Of a stretch of DNA of 64,000 bases, positions 8,190 through 16,939 are shown piece after piece. The first letter of the stretch is position 1. Each line of letters begins with the position of its first letter. Under the pieces are notes generated by a model. The model made no database searches, had not been told where the DNA came from, and saw nothing but the letters and a program-made list of their open reading frames with translations. The stretch comes from Sporomusa acidovorans (GTDB lineage: Bacteria > Bacillota > Negativicutes > Sporomusales > Sporomusaceae): NCBI RefSeq assembly GCF_900101845.1, contig NZ_FNAM01000004.1:105962-169961 (forward strand). Direction: 5' to 3'. Position numbers and translations under genes: made by a program.

Positions 8190-8350
8190 TTGGCTTCCCC
8201 CTTCATACTCTATGTAAGAGAATTTCCTTCTATTCCTTTTTTATCATGTCTTATCGTTCCAGTCTAACTTATACATTTATGAACAACCTGCTTATATCCT
8301 GATTAGCTGCCCTCTATTCTGATACTAGCACAAACAGCCCCAAAACACAA

Positions 8351-8374
8351 AACGGACGCCCGAAGGCGTCCGTT
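8351..8374 (-). terminator. Terminator after the third ompM gene
   Basis: A perfect 10-bp stem, AACGGACGCC with GGCGTCCGTT, closed on the minus strand by a UUCG tetraloop and followed by TTTGTGTTTT. It lies 20 bases past the stop codon. Confidence 0.85.
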
Positions 8375-8394
8375 GTTGCTGCGGAATGCTTGAT

Positions 8395-9621
8395 TTAGAA
8401 TTTAACGTTAACAGCAGCGCTGGTGCGAGCAGGAAGCTTAGCACCGTCTTGGGTTTCGAAATCTTGGTATTTCACAGTAAGAGTAGCATTTTTGTCAAGA
8501 GCTTTGTCGAACTGATATTCCATACCTTTGAAGCCGCCGTTCAGATCAGCAAACTGGGTGTTGGTGCTGGTGAACATTGTGCTGAACGGAGTAACTGCGT
8601 TAGCTTCTACATCACGGTAAGTGGCGGAGAGGCCAAGGTTGTTCAGTTTTACGCCATAAGCTTTGGCAGTTGCGTCGTTCTTGTTGTCGCCGCTGTTTTG
8701 GAAGTATTCAGCGTTGGCAGTTACGCCGTTAAAGAGTTTGAAACCAACGTTAGCGCCGATGAATTCATCTTTGCTGGTGTTGTTTTTCAGGTAATCGGCA
8801 GTAACTTGAGCGCCGAGAATGTTGGTGCCGTATTCAGCGCCATATACTTTGTTCCAGACAGTAGCAGGAGTAGTGGTAAGAGTAGTTACACCGTTAGCAT
8901 ACGGGCTTGCGGAATCATTCACCTTTGCGTTCGAGGAAGCATTACCGGCAAACAGTTTCAGACCGCCGGCTTTGGTGGCAATACCGTTCATTTGACCGTC
9001 CAGCAGGTAGCCGGAGCCAAGTTTAATGTCCTGACGGCCAATGGTGTTGTTCAGACCAAGGGCGTTGAAGCTGACATTAGCGGTTTCCAGGGAGATACCA
9101 GGTCCTTTGTCTTCCGATAATGCACTGCCGCTGGAAAGACGGGCATTGAATTTCATATTGTCGTTGATTTTGCCGTCAAAGCTTACGCGAGCGCGGTAAT
9201 CGGCATAATCCTCGTTGTCTTTGGCGTCGTCAGCCGCGAAATAACGTACGCGGGCGTCGCCGGAGATCTTAACCATGTTGTCGACTTTTTTGTCAAGAGC
9301 GTCTACTTTGATACCCATGCTATTGAGTTCTGCGGCAAACTCTTTGGACAGTTTGTCTACCGTTGCCTTTTGGTCACTGTTTAGGTTTTTTTGCATGGCC
9401 GTGGCGATAATGGAAGCCATTTCATAACGGGAAACAGTTTTGTCACCTTTGAAGGTGCCGTCGCCGTAGCCTGTTACCACACCGGCTTGAGCCAGTTTGT
9501 TGACAGCGTCATAAGCCCAGTGTTTTGCCGGCACATCGGTGAATGGATTAGCGAAAGCAGGAACGGCAAATGCTACAGTAAGCGCAGTAGTAACTGCAAC
9601 TTTAAGAAGTCTCTTGTTCAC
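8395..9621 (-). CDS. ompM: OmpM-type SLH-domain outer-membrane porin (copy 3)
   Basis: A 408-residue porin with a signal peptide (VNKRLLKVAVTTALTVAFAV, cleaved near FANP). An SLH domain follows (VPAKHWAYDAVNKLA and GYGDGTFKGDKTVSRYE), then a predicted coiled coil (about residues 80-112) and a barrel ending AAVNVKF. It is clearly more distant from copies 1 and 2 than they are from each other. The start is the GTG at 9621, eight bases after AAGGGGG; the frame is open further upstream, but that stretch is the leader RNA. It has its own promoter, structured leader and terminator. Its barrel is rich in Asn/Lys loops and lacks the KLDQAYITG motif of the other two, so its pore properties may differ. 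Confidence 0.95.
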   Translation of the reverse strand: MNKRLLKVAVTTALTVAFAVPAFANPFTDVPAKHWAYDAVNKLAQAGVVTGYGDGTFKGDKTVSRYEMASIIATAMQKNLNSDQKATVDKLSKEFAAELNSMGIKVDALDKKVDNMVKISGDARVRYFAADDAKDNEDYADYRARVSFDGKINDNMKFNARLSSGSALSEDKGPGISLETANVSFNALGLNNTIGRQDIKLGSGYLLDGQMNGIATKAGGLKLFAGNASSNAKVNDSASPYANGVTTLTTTPATVWNKVYGAEYGTNILGAQVTADYLKNNTSKDEFIGANVGFKLFNGVTANAEYFQNSGDNKNDATAKAYGVKLNNLGLSATYRDVEANAVTPFSTMFTSTNTQFADLNGGFKGMEYQFDKALDKNATLTVKYQDFETQDGAKLPARTSAAVNVKF

Positions 9622-9780
9622 GAAAAAATCCCCCTTGAATATTATGATTTTAATTTCGCGGGTGTCGCCACCGGCATACCTGAGGTCTACCCGCGTCAGG
9701 GGGAATGCTTTGAAGTGAGTATCCACGTTTCCTCAATTGAGCCTTCCTCTCTGCAGGGCTAACTCGATATGCACCTGCCG
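9622..9780 (-). promoter_or_regulatory. Structured ompM leader RNA, copy 3
   Basis: The conserved element TGAGGAAACGTGGATACTCA is the complement of 9716-9735. It is flanked directly by a GAAG (9743-9746) and CTTC (9712-9715) stem. TCCCCCT (9698-9704) is perfectly complementary to AGGGGGA (9629-9635), the ribosome-binding site before the GTG start. The loop purine (G instead of A in GAAACRTGG) and the base pairs differ from the other copies while pairing is kept. Confidence 0.68.
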
Positions 9781-9792
9781 CATTTCGCAGGT

Positions 9793-9929
9793 TTATGTTA
9801 ACATAATTTCGACACAGTTGTAATGATTCCTGCTAACTCAGCAGATGTATTATTTGGTAATTTTCTTGATTTATCAAGGTTTTCCAATAATGGTACAACT
9901 GTGCAAGATTAATTATGATGTTAACATAA
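9793..9929. other. Nested dyad upstream of ompM copy 3
   Basis: The palindrome TTATGTTAACATAA (9793-9806) overlaps the predicted transcription start of ompM copy 3, and a second copy, ATGTTAACATAA, lies at 9918-9929. Between them CACAGTTGTA (9813-9822) is repeated inverted as TACAACTGTG (9894-9903). At the centre TTGG/CCAA and CTTGA/TCAAG (9854-9887) are again inverted. No gene is visible between the leader and the terminator at 9967; this dyad, with the promoter inside it, is what the interval holds. Confidence 0.5.
9805..9833 (-). promoter_or_regulatory. Sigma-H-type promoter of ompM copy 3
   Basis: Minus strand GCAGGAATC, 11 bases, GTCGAAATT. The spacing and the AGGA core are the same as for copies 1 and 2, with GAAA in place of GAAT, so it may be weaker. 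Confidence 0.5.
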
Positions 9930-9966
9930 CTAATCTTTTACACCGCTATATATTCGCGTAAAAAAA

Positions 9967-9997
9967 AGAGAATCCTGCTTACTAAGCAGGATTCTCT
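9967..9997 (-). terminator. Terminator of the lpx-kds-lpt operon
   Basis: AGAGAATCCTGCTTA pairs with TAAGCAGGATTCTCT with a one-base loop offset, followed on the minus strand by at least seven T. It lies 15 bases past the DUF3084 gene, making a clean end to the 17-kb operon that starts at lpxC. Confidence 0.9.
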
Positions 9998-10011
9998 CCC
10001 GGTATATTCTG

Positions 10012-11283
10012 TTAATTATACAAGTTTCTAACTCTTACTTCAATTTGCAGCGGCCCGGCGGTAAAGATATCTTTGGCGGCAACAGCCGTAATCTCTACTT
10101 TTCCTGACTGGCGCTTGACTTTGTTGACAATATCAAATAATTGCACACCGGTCATATGACCGACTGTGCCTTGAAGCGGGTCCGGCAATATCCCTTTATT
10201 TACAGAAGCGGTATTAACATTTTGCAAAAAGGCGAGGACTGTTTCTTCCGCCGAACTATCGCCGGCTATATCAACAGTTTCGCTGTAAATAGCATCTCCC
10301 TGCTGGTAAATAAGATAGTTAGGAAAGAGTTCAATCCGGCCAATAACCGGTTCACCGTAAACCGTGTTGCTAACAGCGGAAATCCGGACAATCACTTGCT
10401 GGTTGTTGTCGGCAATCACTTTGGCTGCCTGGTCAAAATCCGAACGGGTAATCCACAATACATCCAGTTTTTTGTCAGACACATTCAGCTTATCAAGAAT
10501 ATACTGATTGGTATTATAGATTACACCGGTTAGTTCTTTGGCGGTATCGTCCAGTGACTGTCCGCCATGGACAATCGTCGTGGACAGTACTTCACCGGTG
10601 CGAAATACAACCGTGCCTTCCCGGACATTTTGCAGACCTTGTTTCAGATTGGTTGTCAGTTCATTAAGGCGGTCAACATCACTCTGCAATGTATTCTTGG
10701 CAGTATTTAATTCGCCAATTTGACTATTCAAACCGGCAATTCTGTTATCCAGTTCCATTTTCGTGGCCTGCAGGCTTTTGATATTTTCCTGATAACTCGC
10801 TAAATCTCTCTGCGCCAGCGCATAATCCGCCTGCAGTGCGTTTAAGGCCGCCACCGTACGGTCACGTTCGGCGGTTACTTCCGTAAGCTCGGCTGTAAGC
10901 TGGGAGAGTTGTTCGGCTGTTTGTTTTACTTTGGCGCTGATGGCGGCATATTCGGCATTTTTGGTATCAAGGGCTGTACGGCTGGCTTCCAGTTCGGCTG
11001 TTTTGGAAGCAACTTCTTTGGTTAGGGACAAGAGTTCGGCTTTGAGTTCTTTCATACCAAACAGAGCGGTACGTACGTCCCTGGACACTGCGGTCATTAT
11101 GCCGAGGGTAGTGGCGGAAATCAAAATGCCGGTAATAATGGTAACAATTATCGAGGTATGTTTAGGCCTGAGCCCAAACATACTGAGTTTTTTCTTGCCT
11201 ACCTTGGTACCCAGTTTATCGCCGATATAGGCAATAGCTCCTCCCATAACGGCGAGAGTGGCAATTAGCACCAAACCGTACAT
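10012..11283 (-). CDS. DUF3084 membrane protein with long coiled coil
   Basis: A 423-residue protein of the DUF3084 family. Two N-terminal membrane helices (about residues 2-20 and 45-68) flank the short cytoplasmic motif KKLSMFGLRPKHTS. A predicted coiled coil of about 140 residues follows (80-220), and then a mixed alpha/beta C-terminal domain (about 225-423) that should be periplasmic. The function is unknown; the family occurs in cyanobacteria and diderm Firmicutes. ATG 11283 follows an AGGAGGGG site and lptF ends 15 bases upstream, so it is the last gene of the LPS operon. The coiled coil and position suggest a scaffold or spacer for the envelope or the Lpt machine, which is inference. 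Confidence 0.8.
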   Translation of the reverse strand: MYGLVLIATLAVMGGAIAYIGDKLGTKVGKKKLSMFGLRPKHTSIIVTIITGILISATTLGIMTAVSRDVRTALFGMKELKAELLSLTKEVASKTAELEASRTALDTKNAEYAAISAKVKQTAEQLSQLTAELTEVTAERDRTVAALNALQADYALAQRDLASYQENIKSLQATKMELDNRIAGLNSQIGELNTAKNTLQSDVDRLNELTTNLKQGLQNVREGTVVFRTGEVLSTTIVHGGQSLDDTAKELTGVIYNTNQYILDKLNVSDKKLDVLWITRSDFDQAAKVIADNNQQVIVRISAVSNTVYGEPVIGRIELFPNYLIYQQGDAIYSETVDIAGDSSAEETVLAFLQNVNTASVNKGILPDPLQGTVGHMTGVQLFDIVNKVKRQSGKVEITAVAAKDIFTAGPLQIEVRVRNLYN

Positions 11284-11298
11284 GCTGCTCCCCTCCTT

Positions 11299-12387
11299 CT
11301 AGCGTGAGGATTTGGCTACTAAATAGAAACCTGCCAGGATACCTATCAAATTGGGTATCCAAGCGGCTACAAACGGATGAACGACACCGCCTTTGCCCAG
11401 AGCCGTCGAAATTGTCAACAACGAATAGTAGATCAGGATAATAATGATGCTCAGGCCCAGGCCGATGGATGAGTTGGACCGATGATTGGACAAACCAAGC
11501 GGCGTGCCGATCATCGCAAAAACCAAGCTGGCTAACGGTACCGCCAGCCGCTGATAGTATTCTACTTCATACGAGTTGGCGGCGACAAACTCTTGTTTTA
11601 ATAAGGCAATATGCTGGCTAAGTTCTTTCATGGTCATGTCTTCCGGGTCTTTTTGGGCAAGCGCTATACTTGCCGGACTCATCCTGACAGGCATTTCTTT
11701 TTCCGTAAAGGAGCGCATATGCGCAATACGCGTATCATCCGCAAATTCGGTCGTCGTACCATTAACCATAAGCCAACGATCCCCTTGCCATACAGCCTTC
11801 TCGGCATTTTCGGTCCGCACCAGCCGGCCGTCCGCAAACTCTTGTACCGCTATTTTATTCATGGTGCTGGTTTCTTCGATAAAGTTTTTCGCATAGGTTA
11901 ACTGCTGTAATTTACCAAACTGAATATCCTTAATAATGACGTCTTCCTGCGTAACCGGACTGGTATTTTTCTGAACCTCATAACGCACAATATGATCATA
12001 GGCGTTATTTGCCGCCGGTACTAAGGCTTCATTAAAAGCCACCGCCACGATACTGACGAAAAGCGCCAAAATAATCACCGGCACTGTCAGCCGGAAAAAG
12101 CTTAAGCCACCTGATTTCATGGCGGTTATTTCGCTTGACCCCGACAGGCGGCTAAAGGCCAGGAGCGAAGCCAGCAGCATAGCCATCGGGAAGGTTCGCA
12201 CAAGAATGAGAGGCAGGTTATAGATAAATAGTTTGATTACGGTTACCATGGAGGCATCATATTGGGAAATATATTTAGTTAATTTAAGCAAAACATTGGT
12301 ACCGATAAAAATGCTTGAAAAGGCGGCTACGCCGAAAACAAGCGGTCCCAGCATCTCTTTGATAATATATTTGTCAAGTATACGCAT
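11299..12387 (-). CDS. lptF: LptF/LptG-family LPS export permease
   Basis: A 362-residue YjgP/YjgQ-family permease with three N-terminal membrane helices, a periplasmic beta-jellyroll (about residues 130-255) and three C-terminal helices. It extracts LPS from the inner membrane and hands it to LptC and LptA, powered by LptB. The usual LptFG heterodimer needs two genes; only one is seen here, next to lptB, lptA and lptC, so the protein may form a homodimer or its partner is encoded elsewhere. The ATG at 12387 follows the sequence GGTAGGAGAAGTTA. It is 39 bases downstream of lptB, within the same operon. F and G cannot be told apart with certainty. Confidence 0.9.
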   Translation of the reverse strand: MRILDKYIIKEMLGPLVFGVAAFSSIFIGTNVLLKLTKYISQYDASMVTVIKLFIYNLPLILVRTFPMAMLLASLLAFSRLSGSSEITAMKSGGLSFFRLTVPVIILALFVSIVAVAFNEALVPAANNAYDHIVRYEVQKNTSPVTQEDVIIKDIQFGKLQQLTYAKNFIEETSTMNKIAVQEFADGRLVRTENAEKAVWQGDRWLMVNGTTTEFADDTRIAHMRSFTEKEMPVRMSPASIALAQKDPEDMTMKELSQHIALLKQEFVAANSYEVEYYQRLAVPLASLVFAMIGTPLGLSNHRSNSSIGLGLSIIIILIYYSLLTISTALGKGGVVHPFVAAWIPNLIGILAGFYLVAKSSR

Positions 12388-12426
12388 TAACTTCTCCTAC
12401 CCGGTAAGTTAGCAGTCGACATTTTT

Positions 12427-13146
12427 CTATAGCGTGAAGTTCTGACCCAAATAGTACTTCTTGGCAATGTCGCTGTTGGCAATGGTATCACTGTCGCCGG
12501 CAATGAGAATTTTGCCTTCGTTTAAGATATAGGCATGGTCAACAATGGTCAGGGTTTCGCGGACATTATGGTCGGTGATGAGTACGCCGATGCCGCGTTG
12601 CTTGAGATAGGCGATAATGGCCTGAATATCGGCGACAGCGATGGGGTCAACACCGGCAAAAGGCTCGTCCAGCAAAATAAACCGCGGATCGGTTGCCAGC
12701 GCCCGGGCAATTTCGACCCGGCGCCGCTCACCGCCTGACAGTTCGGAGCCTTGCCGCTGGCGGACATGGTTCACGTTAAATTCTGCCAGCAGGCTGTTCA
12801 TTTTTTCCTGGCGCTCAGCCGCTGTAAGCGAAGTAGTTTCCAAAATGGCCATAAGGTTATCCTCGACCGTCATCTTGCGAAATATGGACGCTTCCTGGGG
12901 CAGATAGCCGATGCCGAAGCGCGAACGCCGGTGCATGGGAAGATCGGTAATATCCTGGTCGTTAATATATATTTTACCGCTATTGGGGCGTTCCAGCCCG
13001 ACAATCATGTAGAAAGTGGTGGTTTTGCCCGCACCGTTGGCCCCCAGCAGACCGACGATCTGGCCTTGGTCCACACGCAGGCTGACACCGTCGACTACAT
13101 TACGTTTTTTATAGGTTTTAACTAAATCGCGGGTTTCGATATACAT
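12427..13146 (-). CDS. lptB: LPS export ABC transporter ATP-binding protein LptB
   Basis: A 239-residue ABC ATPase that drives LPS extraction through the LptF/G-type permease. Walker A is GANGAGKTT (about residues 36-44), the signature is [15 protein letters not shown], and Walker B is [13 protein letters not shown], with the PFAGVDP form typical of LptB. The switch His follows in [11 protein letters not shown]. The start is taken as ATG 13146 (MYIETRDLV), nine bases after AAGGATG; a TTG four codons earlier is too close to that site. It follows lptA by 40 bases and precedes lptF. Confidence 0.96.
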   Translation of the reverse strand: MYIETRDLVKTYKKRNVVDGVSLRVDQGQIVGLLGANGAGKTTTFYMIVGLERPNSGKIYINDQDITDLPMHRRSRFGIGYLPQEASIFRKMTVEDNLMAILETTSLTAAERQEKMNSLLAEFNVNHVRQRQGSELSGGERRRVEIARALATDPRFILLDEPFAGVDPIAVADIQAIIAYLKQRGIGVLITDHNVRETLTIVDHAYILNEGKILIAGDSDTIANSDIAKKYYLGQNFTL

Positions 13147-13186
13147 AATGCGCAACATCCTTGCTCTGTTTTGATTGTAGTGACTG

Positions 13187-13936
13187 TTACTTCGGTGTAA
13201 TAATCAGTTTGCTCCGGCCGCCCTGGGAGTCCATGGCCTTTTCATCAAGACGCAGGGTAAGGGTTTGCCCTGTCAGCACATTGCCGTCCTGAACGGCGTG
13301 GGCATTGCCATTCAAGATCACTTTACTCTGGCCTTGGGGATCACCGTAGTAGGTGGCTGTATCAGCAGTAGCGTCCAGATTACGGGGCGGACTGACGATA
13401 TGGACGGAACCGGTCCCGGTAGCGCTGTTTTCCGGTAAGAAGGCTTCGATTTTATCAGCCGTCATGGTGCCGTCCGGCATTTCCATTTTACCATTTTGCG
13501 GTACCAAAGCATACTGGTTTTCTGTAAAATATTCGACTCTGGGCCCGGTAAGACGATTTTCCCCTTTAATCAGTACCGCATCGCCGATTGCGACCAGGTA
13601 GGTGTTATTTTTGTAGGTCTGCACTTCCGCGGCAGTCAGAGTGGCATCCTGGTTTACCGCTTTGACACCGCCGGTGATGCGCCCTTCCTGGCTGTTGGTG
13701 TTGTATTCGGCTTTAGCCCCCGTAATCACTGCCTGCCCCTGGGTTATGCGCACCGTACCGGTGGCATTAATAACGCCTTGTTTGGAATCATAATCAATAC
13801 TGTCGGCAACCAGCTCGATAGGTGCTTTGGCAGCCGGCTGACTGGCAGCCATCGCATACAGGCCGCCGGCACTAACGGCCACCAGCGTGATGGCTGCGAC
13901 TACTGTGTGCCGCCAGAAAATCGCATTTTTTCTCAT
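13187..13936 (-). CDS. lptA: Periplasmic LPS transport protein LptA (OstA-like)
   Basis: A 249-residue secreted protein whose signal peptide or anchor covers about residues 1-31 ([21 protein letters not shown]). The OstA/LptA jellyroll repeats follow: [37 protein letters not shown] and the later [12 protein letters not shown]. It forms the periplasmic beta-bridge between LptC and LptD. It is somewhat longer than E. coli LptA (185). Its ATG overlaps the lptC stop by four bases, which points to coupled translation. Confidence 0.9.
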   Translation of the reverse strand: MRKNAIFWRHTVVAAITLVAVSAGGLYAMAASQPAAKAPIELVADSIDYDSKQGVINATGTVRITQGQAVITGAKAEYNTNSQEGRITGGVKAVNQDATLTAAEVQTYKNNTYLVAIGDAVLIKGENRLTGPRVEYFTENQYALVPQNGKMEMPDGTMTADKIEAFLPENSATGTGSVHIVSPPRNLDATADTATYYGDPQGQSKVILNGNAHAVQDGNVLTGQTLTLRLDEKAMDSQGGRSKLIITPK

Positions 13937-14499
13937 GGGTTCTTGCCTCCTGTTACTACCCTGGCATTGCCTTGCACTTTTACTCTTTCCGTTTCGGTAT
14001 CGGCATCAATGGTATCGCCGGTAATGACGGTATCACCCCGGGTCAGGGTTATCCCGCCGGTACCGGTAAAATGTTTGGTTTGTTCACTATAACGACCTTC
14101 GGGGGCGGTAAATACGGCACCCTCGCTGGATGTCGCCTTAATATCCCCTTGTAAGGTAATATCATGCGTTTTGGTATCAAGTACGCCTTTTTGGGCAACA
14201 AGCTCCAGCTTGCCGCCATTTTCCTGATAGAATATGCCTGTGAGGTTTGTCAGATAAACCAATTTGCCGGAGGTATCGGCTTCTATGGTTTCCGCGTTTA
14301 TTTCCCATACCTTTTTGCCGTTTTTCTCTTCGATAATCGATGACCCGGCAAAAGTTAAATTAGATGCAGGCTGCGCTGGGTTTTGCTCTACTATCGGGGT
14401 GCTGTCAGGCAGCGACGGCTCTTCCCGGAGAAAATAATAGAGTCCCCCGGCTATCAGCAGTGCGGCGCAGACAAGACTCAGGTATGCTGTTTTGTTCAA
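13933..14499 (-). CDS. lptC: LPS export protein LptC
   Basis: A 188-residue bitopic protein with one N-terminal membrane helix (about residues 7-25, LSLVCAALLIAGGLYYFL) and a periplasmic LptC jellyroll, including FAGSSIIEEKNGKKVWEI and APEGRYSEQTKHFTGTGG. It links the LptBF complex to LptA. Length equals that of E. coli LptC (191). It overlaps lpxL by four bases upstream and lptA by four bases downstream. Confidence 0.9.
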   Translation of the reverse strand: MNKTAYLSLVCAALLIAGGLYYFLREEPSLPDSTPIVEQNPAQPASNLTFAGSSIIEEKNGKKVWEINAETIEADTSGKLVYLTNLTGIFYQENGGKLELVAQKGVLDTKTHDITLQGDIKATSSEGAVFTAPEGRYSEQTKHFTGTGGITLTRGDTVITGDTIDADTETERVKVQGNARVVTGGKNP

Positions 14500-15377
14500 G
14501 AAGACTTCACCTCTGTTTTCCAGCGCTTTTTAAACCAAAGCCATTCGTCCGGATAAGACCTAACAGCCTCTTCAATAATTCTCGTTGTGCGTTCTGTCAG
14601 ATTATATAGATCGGCATCAGGGTTGCCGGTGTCTTCATAGTAAATGGGTGGCTGCAGCCGGATGCAGTGTGTGCCGTCCGGATTACGGGTGATAAAACCA
14701 GGCACTACCGGCGACTTAAACTTGCGGGCAAACACGGCCGGTCCCAGATGGGTGGAAGCCGGCTTACCTAAAAAATTAATAAATATCCCATCCCTGCCGG
14801 CGTCACCGTCGGCAAAAAAGGCGAGCATCTTGCCTTTTTTTAACGCCCTGGCGGCACCGACGAGTTCACTGGTGCCACTGGCAAAAAGTTCGATACCAAA
14901 TAGCTGCCGGTTTTCATTCAACAGGCGGGTATGCTGATCGTTGGGCTGGCGCTTAACAATGTCGGCAACCGGAAAACCAGCCAGAGCCAGCGCGGCGCCA
15001 AACCACTCCCAGTTGCCAAGGTGGGCCGTTAAAAAGACGACTCCTTTTTGCTGGGCCAATGCGTCGGCGAGGTAATGCCGGTTCTCAATTTTTACATAGC
15101 GTGACAGCGTTTCTTTGGTTAAGGCCGGCATGGAGAGAACTTCCAGAAAAGTCTGGGAGAGTTTGATAAAAGAGCTTTTTATTGTAATCTCAGCCTGTTC
15201 CGGCGGTAAGCCGAGCCGTTCTTTGATCTGTTTTAGGGCACGCTTGCGCTGTTTGGCGGCAATACGGTAGTAAAGGCGGCCCAGCACTTTGCCGAGGGAC
15301 AGTATCACAGAATGCGGCAACAGACAGACTAAACGGCTGGCCAGCTTCCAACTATGGTATTGCCATTCATTGGACAT
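14496..15377 (-). CDS. lpxL: Lipid A (Kdo2-lipid IVA) acyltransferase
   Basis: A 293-residue LpxL/LpxM (HtrB) family protein that adds a secondary acyl chain to Kdo2-lipid IVA at the inner membrane. It has the catalytic HxxxxE motif in TAHLGNWEWFG (about residues 117-127), the VKRQPNDQ strand and the DGDAGRDGIFINFLGKPAST region of the family. It lies between kdsC and lptC and overlaps lptC by four bases. A second family member is present at 30993-31865; which carries out the first and which the second acylation cannot be told from sequence. Confidence 0.9.
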   Translation of the reverse strand: MSNEWQYHSWKLASRLVCLLPHSVILSLGKVLGRLYYRIAAKQRKRALKQIKERLGLPPEQAEITIKSSFIKLSQTFLEVLSMPALTKETLSRYVKIENRHYLADALAQQKGVVFLTAHLGNWEWFGAALALAGFPVADIVKRQPNDQHTRLLNENRQLFGIELFASGTSELVGAARALKKGKMLAFFADGDAGRDGIFINFLGKPASTHLGPAVFARKFKSPVVPGFITRNPDGTHCIRLQPPIYYEDTGNPDADLYNLTERTTRIIEEAVRSYPDEWLWFKKRWKTEVKSS

Positions 15378-15392
15378 GCTCCCGCCCCCTTT

Positions 15393-15938
15393 CTATTGCG
15401 TTATCGCAAACCGGTCGGAAATCGTATATTCAGCAACAAGCCTTTCCCAAATTTTTTGCGCTTTCAAGATAAATTCAATGCTATCCCGTACCGCCCCATT
15501 CCCACCCGGCCGGGCGGAAATAAATTTAGCGGCGGCCTTAACTTCCGGTACGGCATTGGCTACGGCACAGGGCAGTCCCACCTGTACCATAACCGGTAAG
15601 TCGTTAATATCATCGCCAATATAGGCAATCTGCTCCAAAGTTAGCGAATATTTTTCCATAAGGGCGCGCAGCGCCGCAACTTTGTCGGCTGCCGCCTGAT
15701 GGATATCCCCAATTTTTAGTTCTGTTGCCCGTTTGTACACAATCTGGCTTTCGCGGCCGGTAATGATAGCTGTCCTGAGACCGGCCTTGTGGGCCAGGGA
15801 AATGCCCATGCCGTCCTGACAGTGAAACGCCTTGAGCGCTTCGCCATCCTGGCCGAAGATGATATGCCCATCTGTCAGTACGCCATCGACATCAAAAATG
15901 ATGAGTCTGATGGGCTCAGCATAACGGACACTCTCCAT
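15393..15938 (-). CDS. kdsC: 3-deoxy-D-manno-octulosonate 8-phosphate phosphatase
   Basis: A 181-residue HAD-superfamily C0 phosphatase that removes phosphate from Kdo 8-phosphate. Motif I is IIFDVDGVLTDG, motif II lies in TAIITGRES, the Lys is in AADKVAAL, and motif IV is AYIGDDINDLPVM. Small size with no cap domain fits the tetrameric KdsC family. Its ATG overlaps the kdsD stop codon by one base. It forms, with kdsD, kdsA and kdsB, a complete set for CMP-Kdo synthesis. Confidence 0.95.
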   Translation of the reverse strand: MESVRYAEPIRLIIFDVDGVLTDGHIIFGQDGEALKAFHCQDGMGISLAHKAGLRTAIITGRESQIVYKRATELKIGDIHQAAADKVAALRALMEKYSLTLEQIAYIGDDINDLPVMVQVGLPCAVANAVPEVKAAAKFISARPGGNGAVRDSIEFILKAQKIWERLVAEYTISDRFAITQ

Positions 15939-16912
15939 TATACCACTCCTTGACGCAATAAGTCAGTAAGGTGAATAATACCAATGGCCCGAAATTCGCT
16001 GTCAACTACTGGCAGCAGCGTAATGGGCCGTGGTTTATTTTTCTCCATGATATTAAGTGCCTGGGCGGCTAGTTTGTCTTTGGTGATCGTGCGTGGTTTT
16101 TGGGTCATAAGTCCGGCTACCGATTTATCCAGGAATTCATGGCCCTTTTCCAGGCTGCGGCGAATGTCACCATCGGTTAACAGACCTACTAACCGCATAG
16201 TGTCAAACGAATCAACCACCAGTACGGCACCAAGACCTTTGGCCGTTATGACAAACAAAGCTTCCTTCACCGTCTTATCCGGCGTGACAACCGGCAAGTC
16301 CTCGCCGCCATGCATAACGTTTTCTACAGTTAACAACAGTTTGCGCCCCAACGCTCCGCCCGGATGATATAAGGCAAAATCCTCAGGCGTAAAATTGCGT
16401 GAGGATAACAGCGCAATAGCCAAAGCGTCGCCCATGGCCAGGGTAGCGGTTGTACTGGCAGTGGGGGCCAGCCCTAAGGGACAAGCTTCTCTTTCCACAG
16501 CAACATCCAAAAATATATCGGCGTTTTGCGCGAGGGTGGATTCTTTGCGGCCGGTCATAGCAATAATCGGCGCGCCAATCCGTTTCAGAGCCGGCAGCAA
16601 GCCGATAACTTCGTTGGTCTCACCACTATTGGAAATGGCAATCACAATATCCTTGGCTGTCACCATACCCAAGTCGCCATGAATGCCTTCGGCCGGATGA
16701 AGAAAAAAGGCCGGCGTACCTGTGCTGGCCAAAGTTGCTGCTATCTTTTTCCCGATTATGCCCGATTTGCCCATGCCGGTCACAATCACCCGGTCATGGC
16801 AACGCAAAATCATATTCATCGCGGCGGCAAACTGGTCATTAATACGGGGAATCAACGCGCGAATCGCCTCGGCTTCCAGTTCGAGGCAGGCACGTGCATG
16901 TTCAAGCGGCAT
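15938..16912 (-). CDS. kdsD: Arabinose 5-phosphate isomerase
   Basis: A 324-residue sugar isomerase that makes D-arabinose 5-phosphate from ribulose 5-phosphate, the first step to Kdo. The N-terminal SIS domain (about 30-175) shows GMGKSGIIGKKIAATL, the HPAEGIHGDLGM motif and ISNSGETNEV. A pair of CBS domains follows (about 205-324). Length is that of E. coli KdsD (328). It lies directly between kdsA and kdsC. Confidence 0.95.
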   Translation of the reverse strand: MPLEHARACLELEAEAIRALIPRINDQFAAAMNMILRCHDRVIVTGMGKSGIIGKKIAATLASTGTPAFFLHPAEGIHGDLGMVTAKDIVIAISNSGETNEVIGLLPALKRIGAPIIAMTGRKESTLAQNADIFLDVAVEREACPLGLAPTASTTATLAMGDALAIALLSSRNFTPEDFALYHPGGALGRKLLLTVENVMHGGEDLPVVTPDKTVKEALFVITAKGLGAVLVVDSFDTMRLVGLLTDGDIRRSLEKGHEFLDKSVAGLMTQKPRTITKDKLAAQALNIMEKNKPRPITLLPVVDSEFRAIGIIHLTDLLRQGVV

Positions 16913-16939
16913 AGTAATACCTCCCTTTGCTAACAGGAT

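Noticed and set aside
8386..9120. A 244-codon open frame on the plus strand opposite the third ompM gene
   Set aside because: It is antisense to a clear SLH-porin gene, has no ribosome-binding site, and its composition follows the codon bias of the porin on the other strand.
9622..9726. N-terminal extension of the third ompM protein by 35 residues
   Set aside because: The extension would be translated from the conserved leader RNA and lacks a ribosome-binding site; the GTG at 9621 has AAGGGGG at eight bases and starts a normal signal peptide.
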